This document shows, in pieces, positions 1 through 7,145 of a DNA stretch of 64,000 nt. Position numbers and translations under genes: made by a program. Numbering within the stretch: position 1 is the first letter of the stretch; every line of letters starts with the position of its first letter. The DNA comes from Candidatus Chloroploca sp. Khr17. GTDB lineage: Bacteria > Chloroflexota > Chloroflexia > Chloroflexales > Chloroflexaceae. Under the pieces are notes generated by a model. That model searched no databases. It was given only the letters and a program-made list of their open reading frames with translations, and had not been told where the DNA came from. Location: contig NZ_RYFF01000017.1 of NCBI RefSeq assembly GCF_004138165.1, forward strand, positions 49,682-113,681, in the 5' to 3' direction.

Positions 1-2
1 CG

Positions 3-827
3 ATGGCAGGCAGCGCGATGGTCTACCCGCTGACCCGTGCGATTGCCGACAAGTTTGAGGCAGCGGGATATCCCGGCACGCTGAGCATCGCGATTACGGA
101 TACCGGCTCTAGTCTCGTCCGCCTGTGCGAAGCGCGTGATCTCGATCTTGTGAACGCCGGCCGTCTCATCACCGCTGAAGAGCGCGCCATTTGTGCGGAA
201 AACGCGCACGAACCGGTGGGCCTACGGGTCGGGACAGACGCGGTTGTGGTTGTGGTGCATCCGCGCAACGAGTTTCTTAGGAATGCCTCACTCGATGAGT
301 TGCGACGGATCTTCACCGCCAAAAATTGGTTCGATGTGAACCCACGCTGGCCGCGCCAGCCAATTGAGCGCTTTGTGCCGTCTGCCGGTTCCAGTGCGCG
401 TACCTTCTTCGAGCAAACGGTTGGCGTGACCGAGGAGGAGCTGAGCTCGGCGAGCAACACCATTATGAGCGACGATATGGTCGCGCTCGGGGCGGCGCTG
501 GCCAACACGCCCTATGGCATCGCCTTTCTGGACTATGCCGCTTTTCAGGCGAATATCGACGCGATCCAGACGATCAGAGTCGCGGGTGTGGCGGCAAACT
601 ATCAGAATGTCGAAGCGGGTCGCTACATCATGGCCCGGCCGCTCTATCTTTACGCCGATACCGCGACGTTGCGCAGGAAGCCCCAGGTCGCGGCTTTTAT
701 CGCCTTCTATTTGCGGCAGGCGAATGCAGCCAGCCAGGAGATAGGCATCTTTCCACCAAGCGAAACCGTTCTGCGTACCTCAGCGGCAGCCCTTCAAACA
801 GCGCTTGCCACTGATGCGAACAAGTGA
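3..827 (+). CDS. PstS-like phosphate-family solute-binding protein (5' end outside window)
   Basis: The product resembles the mature part of PstS-type binding proteins, the periplasmic receptors of phosphate ABC importers (PBP type 2 fold). It opens with a GSAMVYPLT segment like the family's GSGTVYPL anion-binding loop, followed by ITDTGSS, and carries a second loop, PSAGSSARTFFEQ, near residue 126. Family members normally have a signal peptide and about 20-50 residues before this point. The frame is open to the window edge, so the ATG at 3 is internal and the gene starts upstream. The stop overlaps the GTG of the pentapeptide-repeat gene by 4 bases (GTGA), which suggests translational coupling. 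No pstC, pstA or pstB is nearby, so phosphate itself is not proven as the ligand; a sensing role is possible. Confidence 0.8.
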   Translation: MAGSAMVYPLTRAIADKFEAAGYPGTLSIAITDTGSSLVRLCEARDLDLVNAGRLITAEERAICAENAHEPVGLRVGTDAVVVVVHPRNEFLRNASLDELRRIFTAKNWFDVNPRWPRQPIERFVPSAGSSARTFFEQTVGVTEEELSSASNTIMSDDMVALGAALANTPYGIAFLDYAAFQANIDAIQTIRVAGVAANYQNVEAGRYIMARPLYLYADTATLRRKPQVAAFIAFYLRQANAASQEIGIFPPSETVLRTSAAALQTALATDANK

Positions 828-1840
828 GGCAGGTGTTTGTGATCAGCAGAAGCTTGTATCTGTTGGCCTTGCTCGCCGGACTACTGTTGCTCAGCGGATG
901 TGTGGCGCGGTTTCAGCTTCCGCTGGGCTGCCCGCCAGATTGCACAAAGGTCAATCTGCAGAACGCCAGCCTTAGAGGGGTCGATCTGCGCGGTGCGCAG
1001 CTCAATAGTGTCACTCTTGCCCAGGTTGATCTGGCTGGGGCCGATCTCCGTGCGGCCGAATTGGCGGGTGCGAATCTGGCCGGCGCAGTGCTCAGCGGCG
1101 CAGATTTGCGGGGTGCCAATCTCAAGGGTGCGAACCTGACTGAAGTCAACCTGACCGGCGCAAATCTGGCCGAGGCCAACCTGAGTAGTGCCGACCTGAC
1201 TGGGGCCAACCTGACGGGACTCGACCTGAGCACTACGGTGCTCACCGCCGTGACGCTTGAGCAGGCCCGCATGATCAATGTCAACCTTGCGGGTAGCAAT
1301 CTCAGCGGCGTGCGCCTGGTCGGCGCCAACCTGCGTGGCGCGAACCTGGCAGGCGCGAACCTCGCCGGGAGTGTGCTTGGCGACGAGACGGAGGGATCTG
1401 GCGCAAGCTTTCAGGGCGCGGATCTGCGCGAAGTTGATCTGACCGGCGCAAATTTGAGCAATACCGACCTGTCGGGTACCAACCTGCGCGGGGCGACCAT
1501 GATCGGGGCAACGCTCGATACAACGACGCTCTCGGGGGCCGACTTGCGCGAATGCGTGTTCGATAAGGCGACGATCACCCGTACCAATATGGGCGGCGCA
1601 CGGATCGAGGGTGCCAGCTTTGTCAGCACGCAGTTCCGCGAACGGGTGATCTTCTCAGGTGCCCGGATGCACCGGGCCAGGCTTGGGCAGGCCGTGGTAC
1701 CAAACGCGCAAGCGCAGGGTGCGCTCGGCGGCGAACCGCTCATTGGCCTGGTGCTGAACGGCGTGCGTTACGATGCCAGCACGACCTGGCCTGAAAACCT
1801 AGCGCTCCCCTCCAGTGTGATCCTCGAGACCAGTCGGTGA
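824..1840 (+). CDS. Pentapeptide-repeat lipoprotein
   Basis: A 338-residue protein with an N-terminal hydrophobic stretch and a lipobox (LLLLSGC) that predicts a lipid-anchored extracytoplasmic protein. From about residue 45 to 285 it is built of A(D/N)LxG-type pentapeptides, which fold as a right-handed quadrilateral beta-helix. The repeat run is broken near residue 190 by a short DETEGSG insert. The last ~50 residues are not repetitive. The GTG start overlaps the stop of the PstS-like gene; GTG codons at 833 and 839 are alternatives. Most pentapeptide-repeat proteins have no assigned function, so binding or scaffolding at the membrane surface, perhaps with the co-encoded binding protein, is only inference. 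Confidence 0.85.
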   Translation: MRQVFVISRSLYLLALLAGLLLLSGCVARFQLPLGCPPDCTKVNLQNASLRGVDLRGAQLNSVTLAQVDLAGADLRAAELAGANLAGAVLSGADLRGANLKGANLTEVNLTGANLAEANLSSADLTGANLTGLDLSTTVLTAVTLEQARMINVNLAGSNLSGVRLVGANLRGANLAGANLAGSVLGDETEGSGASFQGADLREVDLTGANLSNTDLSGTNLRGATMIGATLDTTTLSGADLRECVFDKATITRTNMGGARIEGASFVSTQFRERVIFSGARMHRARLGQAVVPNAQAQGALGGEPLIGLVLNGVRYDASTTWPENLALPSSVILETSR

Positions 1841-1848
1841 GCCGCCCT

Positions 1849-1877
1849 GCTGCGGATCGCTTCTTTCGATCCGCAGC
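1849..1877 (+). terminator. Hairpin after the pentapeptide gene
   Basis: A perfect 11-bp stem (GCTGCGGATCG with its complement) and a 7-base loop lie 9 bases after the stop. No T-run follows, so it may act as a weak terminator or an mRNA 3' end stabiliser. Confidence 0.5.
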
Positions 1878-1974
1878 ATCATTAGTCAATCATCAATTTG
1901 TAACGATCCCGCCCTCACGACACTCCCCATATACTTGAACGCAATGCACGCGGCTTGCAGCTAGCGGGGCTCTT

Positions 1975-4497
1975 TTGACAACGCCGGAGGAGCGCATTGT
2001 GATCGTGTATTTGGTTGCCGTAGTCCTCGTGGCGCTGAGCATCGGTGCGCTTGTTGGCGTCCTTCGCGCCAGACATTCTGCAGAGTACCGTCGATCAACC
2101 AAGGCGCAGGCTTCTTCCCTCCCGATGTTCAAGCGGCGACCACCCGGCGGAGAGCACCAGCGCAGAAGCTGGTTCCGTAAAAAACCCGCCGCAGCACCGA
2201 CCACAGTTCGCCTGCGACCGCAGAGCGTCGGACGCCGTCGAAAGGCCTTGCTGCTGCTAGCCGGCATGATCATCATCGGTGGGGGGGGCTTGCTCATCTA
2301 CAACCGTGTGCCATCGGCAATCCCGATCCCATCCGCTGGAGCCGTCGAGCTCGCGGTGCAGTTGCCCCTCAGCGGCGAGGCGGCCGCGAGCGGCCTTCCG
2401 CCCTCAGAGGGCATTCAGATGGCGATCGAGGAAGCCAATGCCAGCGGATCGGGTCCGCCATTCAAGCTCACCAGTTACGATGACGAGGGCAGCAGCGAGC
2501 TAGCGCGGGGCGTGGCCGAGCAGATTGCGGCCAGCCAGGCGCTGCTAGTGCTGGGACCCGCTTTCAGCTCAACCGCCCTTGCCACTGGGCCGACGTTTGC
2601 GGCCGCAGACATGGTCGCCCTTCCGACGAATGCGACATCAGACCAGATCACGTCAAACCTGACAACCTTTCGGTTGCTCTTCAAGAATAGCGAGCAAGGC
2701 GAGTTGCTCGCCAACTATCTTGTGCGGGTGCTTGGTCAGAAGCAGGCGGCGGTCTTCGTCGCTGATACGTCATACGGCCAGACCCTGCGTGAGGGCTTTG
2801 AGCGTGCAGCCACAGGGCTTGAACTGCAGGCCGACTACTACGTCTTCAGCGATGCGATTCAGGCAAGCGAGATGGCCGAACAGGTTGCGCAGAACCCCGC
2901 TCCTCCCGCAATCGTTCTGCTGACCCTCGACCGTGAGGGTGCCCGCATTCTGATCGCCCTCCGCCGACGCGGTGTGAGCGGGCCGTTTCTTGGGGGTGAT
3001 TCGTTTGGCAAGCAGAGCTTCACCGAACTAGTGAAAAATCAGCCTGAAGAGAGCGAACAGCCCGGCTTCTTTACCAATCAGCTCTACGCGCTGGCACCAC
3101 TCATCCTTGACTCGGCGAATGGCGCAACCCTCGCCTTCGCTGAGCGCTACCGAACCCGCTTTGGACAGGATCCGGACTGGTCAGCCGTCTCTGGCTACGA
3201 AGCGGCGACGCTGGCCGTAGCTGCGGTACGGGCTACCGCAATCGACCCGGCGATCAGCCGCAACCTGCCGGCGCGGCGCGAGGCTTTGGGGGTCTATCTG
3301 CGTGGCCTCAACAGCCCCGAGCAGGCGCTGCCCGGCCTGCTCGGGCCCGTCTGGTTTGACGAGGGCAAGGGCCGCCAGTTGGCGATCAGAGTTGGCCGTT
3401 TTCGCCGCGGGCACTTCGAGTCGGCCTCGGCGCAGATTGTCACGGTGCTAACGCCCGACCCGACCGAGCTGGCTTCGGGTGCGATCTTTGAACTCAGCCC
3501 TGGGCGCTACGCTCGGCTTCAGTTGGTGGCCCATACCGGGATCTTCATCAATGAACTCACGTCGATCGATATGCGCGGCTCGCGCTTTACCGCCGACTTC
3601 TATCTATGGATGCGCTTTGCGCGCATCAATGGCGCTCGGGTTGCCGATCCCACCAAGCTGCGCTTCCCCGACATGGTGAGCGGCACCTTTGAGCGCGAGC
3701 AGCCAGTGCGTCAGTTGGTTATGGAAGACGGGAGTGAGTACTGGCTCTGGCGCGTGCGGGGTGAGTTTCGCAGTGCGCCCGACCTGCGACGCTTTCCCTT
3801 CGATCAGCAGAACCTGGCGCTTGGCTTCGTCAACGCCGATGCAACCGCCGAGCAAATTCTCTATGCACGTGATCGCCAGACGGGCGACGGCGAGCCTACC
3901 CCACCGCTTGATGGCGGTGCAACGGCGGACGTCGCAATGGTCGATGGCGGAATCGCTGACCCAGAGGCGTTGCGTAACCTCGGCGAATGGACTGTTGCCA
4001 GCATCTACGCACAGCGTGCGGGTCTGAGCACCGACTCGCTTCTCGGCGACCCGACACGCGACGAGTTGAGTGCGCGGCTCGATATTTCAGGCTTCACGGC
4101 AGGAGTCACCCTACGGCGCACGTTACCCGTGTTTGCCACCACCGTGCTGCCCCTACTGGTGTTGTGCGCGATCCTCTTCAGTTCGCTCTTGCTGCCAAGC
4201 GACCGCGTCCAGGAGCGGGTGCTGATCGCGGTCTTCGCGGCGCTTGGCGGGCTCGTGCCGCTGGCTGCGCTCAACAGCCAGGTAGGCGCGGCAGGCACCA
4301 CCATCCCGCTCATAAACAGCTTCTACGTCTACTTTGGCCTAGCCCTGCTCTGCGGCGGTGTGGCGCTGGGTAGCGCACGGTTGCGTGCGTCGGGTTTGGA
4401 TCCTGCGGCAGAGCGCCTCGAGGCGCGCATACGGCCTATCTTTTTATTAGCTGTGGGCGTCACCATTGCGACCCTGACGCTCGTTTTGTGGCGGTAA
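1975..4497 (+). CDS. Periplasmic-binding-protein / pentameric ligand-gated ion channel fusion
   Basis: An 840-residue membrane receptor. Hydrophobic segments lie at about 8-29 and 90-109. Residues ~123-490 form a LivK/AmiC-type (PBP type 1) ligand-binding domain that begins VELAVQLPLSGE. Residues ~522-705 look like the beta-sandwich extracellular domain of Cys-loop/Pro-loop receptors, including LRRFPFDQQNL near 604-614, which matches the family's (Y/F)PFDxQ loop. Four C-terminal helices follow: M1 ~716-741 with a conserved-type proline (TTVLPLL), M2 ~748-772 preceded by charged DRVQER, M3 ~777-802 and M4 ~819-840. The PBP domain would sit outside the cell above the channel. The start is TTG; a GTG eight codons later is possible. 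The next gene begins 3 bases after the stop, so the two are probably co-transcribed. Ligand and ion selectivity cannot be read from the sequence. Confidence 0.8.
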   Translation: MTTPEERIVIVYLVAVVLVALSIGALVGVLRARHSAEYRRSTKAQASSLPMFKRRPPGGEHQRRSWFRKKPAAAPTTVRLRPQSVGRRRKALLLLAGMIIIGGGGLLIYNRVPSAIPIPSAGAVELAVQLPLSGEAAASGLPPSEGIQMAIEEANASGSGPPFKLTSYDDEGSSELARGVAEQIAASQALLVLGPAFSSTALATGPTFAAADMVALPTNATSDQITSNLTTFRLLFKNSEQGELLANYLVRVLGQKQAAVFVADTSYGQTLREGFERAATGLELQADYYVFSDAIQASEMAEQVAQNPAPPAIVLLTLDREGARILIALRRRGVSGPFLGGDSFGKQSFTELVKNQPEESEQPGFFTNQLYALAPLILDSANGATLAFAERYRTRFGQDPDWSAVSGYEAATLAVAAVRATAIDPAISRNLPARREALGVYLRGLNSPEQALPGLLGPVWFDEGKGRQLAIRVGRFRRGHFESASAQIVTVLTPDPTELASGAIFELSPGRYARLQLVAHTGIFINELTSIDMRGSRFTADFYLWMRFARINGARVADPTKLRFPDMVSGTFEREQPVRQLVMEDGSEYWLWRVRGEFRSAPDLRRFPFDQQNLALGFVNADATAEQILYARDRQTGDGEPTPPLDGGATADVAMVDGGIADPEALRNLGEWTVASIYAQRAGLSTDSLLGDPTRDELSARLDISGFTAGVTLRRTLPVFATTVLPLLVLCAILFSSLLLPSDRVQERVLIAVFAALGGLVPLAALNSQVGAAGTTIPLINSFYVYFGLALLCGGVALGSARLRASGLDPAAERLEARIRPIFLLAVGVTIATLTLVLWR

Positions 4498-4500
4498 ACC

Positions 4501-6378
4501 ATGCTCTACCTCAGACTGCTCGGTGCCCCGGAAGTTCGCCTTAACGGAACCTTGCTCAGCGAGATTACGAGCAAGAAAGCGCTGGCCCTGCTCTTCTACC
4601 TGGCGATGACCCGGCGCAACCACCTGCGCGATGAATTGGCGAGCCTCTTCTGGTACGACATGCCGGATGCTCAAGCCCGGAAGAATCTGCGCAATATTCT
4701 GCCCATCCTGCGTACGCTGCTTGGCGATCACCTGATCATCACCCGGCACATGGTAGGCCTGAACCCCGCCGCTCAGGCCTGGCTCGACGTCGAGCGCCTC
4801 TGCGCTGTGCTCAAGGACGATCACCACCCTCAATCGCTGAAGGCCATGGCCGAGGCGCTCGCGCTCTACGAGGGCGACTTTCTCACCGGCTTCTATGTGT
4901 CAGACGCGCCTGCTTTCGAGGAGTGGATGCTCAGGCAGCGCGATCATCTGCATCAGCTTGTCGTGCACAGCCTGCATGATCTCGCCGTGCAGGCCCTCAA
5001 GGAGGAGGCTTACCCGCAGGGCATGGAGGCTACCCGGCGTCTTCTGCGGCTTGAGCCCTGGAACGAGAAGGCTCACCAGTTGCAGATGGAACTGCTTGCA
5101 GCCCTGGGCGAGCGCGAGCGCGCTTTGATGCAGTACCAGTTGTGCCGGCGTGCGCTACGGAGTGAATTCGCGATTGAGCCCACCGCCGAGACGCAGGCCA
5201 TCTATGCACGAATCAAGGCGCTGGCGCCGCTACGCAGACCAGGTGATAACCAGGTGCGGGCGCCTGGGCGACAGCATGCCGAGTGGGCGCTGCGTGAACC
5301 GCAGCTTGCGCCAGCCCAGGTGAACCGCCCTGAGGCGTCACTCTTCTTCGGCCGCGAAGAGGAGGCGCACCGCTTGTATCAGTGGATTGCCCGCGAACAG
5401 TGTCGGCTGCTCATGCTCACCGGCAGGGTCGGCATGGGCAAGACGGCCCTGGCCCGCTACGTTGCGCAGATGTTCTCCCATGCCGAGAGTAAGGGGGCGT
5501 TTGGCACGGTGGGCAACCCACCAATCCTCTGGCACTCGTGCCGCGACCTGCGCTCGGCGCACCAACTCCTCGACGACTGGCTGAGTCAACTCGGGGAACA
5601 GCCAGATCAGGGCGCACGGCACGAGGCACGCGAGGCGCTGTTGCTCGCGCAGTTGCGCCGTCGGCGCTGCTTGCTCGTGCTCGACGATCTTGAACGCCTG
5701 GCCGAGCCTCCGCTCACGGCTGGCAGGGCCGAGTCCTTCTGGCGGCTGATCGAGGGCATCGTGGCAAGCGAGCATCAGAGCTGCCTGCTGCTGGTTGGGC
5801 GCGAGATGCCTGCACTTAGTACCTACCTCGAAGTCACATCGAGTGTCACCCACTCGCTGTGCCTCGGTGGGTTGCCCCACGAGGCCGCTGAAGGCCTCCT
5901 CTCTTCCTATGGTCTGATCGAAGGCTCGCTGCTTGCACGCCGACTGACTGAGCAGTACGATGGCGCACCGCTCTTCCTCCATCTCGCTGCGCGCACGATC
6001 AAGAGCTATGGCTCTGGCCGCCTCGCTGACTATACCAACGCCCACACGTTCTTGTTTGATAGCGTGCGGAGCGTGCTCGACAACGAGTTTGCGGCGCTCG
6101 ATCCGCTCGAGCGCATGATTCTTGCGACGCTCGCCTGCGTGACCCAGGCCCTTGCGCCATCGCAACTGCACTATGCTCTCCGCAACAAGGTTAGCTTGCC
6201 TGTCCGGCTCTCGGATCTGCTCAGTGGGCTCCAGCGTCTCAAGCGCCGCTCACTGGTGATCGTCGCCCATGAAGGCTTTGCGCTCCCCCGGCTGATGCAT
6301 ACCTACGTGCGCACCCGGGTTGAGCATGAGCACTACTACCAGGAGGATACGTCGCAATGGTTACCGCAACCATCTTGA
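4501..6378 (+). CDS. SARP-type (BTAD) regulator with AAA/NB-ARC-like ATPase domain
   Basis: A 625-residue protein. Residues 1-~95 resemble the winged-helix DNA-binding domain and ~95-240 the bacterial transcriptional activation domain (BTAD) of SARP regulators; MLYLRLLGAPEV is a typical opening. From ~275 there is an STAND-like ATPase domain with Walker A GRVGMGKTA near 309-317 and a Walker B-like LLVLDDLERL near 391-400. A helical/winged part follows and the protein then ends, without the long TPR sensor region that larger family members carry. The gene starts 3 bases after the channel gene and its 3' end overlaps the next gene by 22 bases, so the three form one operon. A role in regulating or responding to the receptor channel is inference. 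Confidence 0.8.
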   Translation: MLYLRLLGAPEVRLNGTLLSEITSKKALALLFYLAMTRRNHLRDELASLFWYDMPDAQARKNLRNILPILRTLLGDHLIITRHMVGLNPAAQAWLDVERLCAVLKDDHHPQSLKAMAEALALYEGDFLTGFYVSDAPAFEEWMLRQRDHLHQLVVHSLHDLAVQALKEEAYPQGMEATRRLLRLEPWNEKAHQLQMELLAALGERERALMQYQLCRRALRSEFAIEPTAETQAIYARIKALAPLRRPGDNQVRAPGRQHAEWALREPQLAPAQVNRPEASLFFGREEEAHRLYQWIAREQCRLLMLTGRVGMGKTALARYVAQMFSHAESKGAFGTVGNPPILWHSCRDLRSAHQLLDDWLSQLGEQPDQGARHEAREALLLAQLRRRRCLLVLDDLERLAEPPLTAGRAESFWRLIEGIVASEHQSCLLLVGREMPALSTYLEVTSSVTHSLCLGGLPHEAAEGLLSSYGLIEGSLLARRLTEQYDGAPLFLHLAARTIKSYGSGRLADYTNAHTFLFDSVRSVLDNEFAALDPLERMILATLACVTQALAPSQLHYALRNKVSLPVRLSDLLSGLQRLKRRSLVIVAHEGFALPRLMHTYVRTRVEHEHYYQEDTSQWLPQPS

Positions 6379-6857
6379 TCACAGGTGGCCTGATCGTCGC
6401 CGGTACACGCATCCTGCTCAAGCGTAGACAGGTTCGGACGCCCACCTGGCTGATCCAGCCTGACGGTAGCCGGGTGAAATCCTATGCCGTCATTGTTGAG
6501 AGCGATGAGGTGACGGCGCTGAGCGAAGAGCGTGCGATCAAGACGAATTACACGCTCTCAACGCTCTCGCTCGGCCTGAATCTCGCCAGTACGTTGCTCT
6601 TCGACCCGGTTAAGTGGCTCGGCCTGCCGCTCGATATCTACAACCTGGGGGTTATCATCGAGCATGGCTTTAGCGATTTGCGGCGGAGTGCCCAGATGGT
6701 TGTGATCGTCGTTGTTACGATCACGCTGATGATCTCGGGCCAAGCGCTCCTCATCTCCAGCATCCAGTGGATCTACTTCTTCTCCCGCAAGTTCGTGCTG
6801 GACGTGCAGAAGCACCTGCGAACGCTGTCTACCGCCGAGCGTGCAACTGCGACGTGA
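6357..6857 (+). CDS. Membrane protein resembling the N-terminal part of the neighbouring P-type ATPases
   Basis: A 166-residue protein with a short N-terminal hydrophobic segment and two hydrophobic regions (about 72-100 and 112-142). By eye it aligns with the pre-catalytic membrane region of the P-type ATPase at 7146-9350: LSEERAIKTN matches RPEERVVNRG, LASTLLFDP matches SIGTLLFQP, and a SGQALL segment matches VGQILL, at similar spacing. It has no A-domain TGE, no DKTGT and no GDGIND, so it cannot be a pump. An AGGAGG sits 11 bases before the ATG, inside the upstream gene, and a strong terminator follows the stop. It could be a regulatory or assembly subunit, or a fragment that has become independent. 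No known family name was recognised. Confidence 0.7.
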   Translation: MVTATILITGGLIVAGTRILLKRRQVRTPTWLIQPDGSRVKSYAVIVESDEVTALSEERAIKTNYTLSTLSLGLNLASTLLFDPVKWLGLPLDIYNLGVIIEHGFSDLRRSAQMVVIVVVTITLMISGQALLISSIQWIYFFSRKFVLDVQKHLRTLSTAERATAT

Positions 6858-6870
6858 GGAGAACATAAGA

Positions 6871-6907
6871 GGGTCTGGGAGAACCAGATTCTCCCAGACG
6901 CCTTTTT
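6871..6907 (+). terminator. Rho-independent terminator
   Basis: The stem GTCTGGGAGAA (6873-6883) pairs perfectly with 6889-6899 around a 5-base loop, followed by CC and six T residues. It ends the channel/SARP/membrane-protein operon. The remaining ~240 bases to 7146 show no gene and no convincing promoter. Confidence 0.9.
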
Positions 6908-7145
6908 TCATTGCGGTGGTATGCGCTGTGCGCATAACCAAGACCCAGATGCCAAGGCGTTTCTAAGGCGCTTGGCGAGTAGGATGAGCCTTAGCCTACT
7001 TCGCGGCTTTATATCAGTTTGCATGCTTCATCTTCATCGCCGGCCGCGCCTAGCGAGTCAACATCCTGATCACGTAGGGGACGCTGTTTGTTGGGCTTAG
7101 CCATGCTCTGCTGCCATTGCTGCGGGAAGAAGGACTCCATTAATT

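Noticed and set aside
1930..1935. TATACT as the promoter of the channel operon
   Set aside because: No -35 at proper spacing and no TG extension, so it is too weak to list as a feature.
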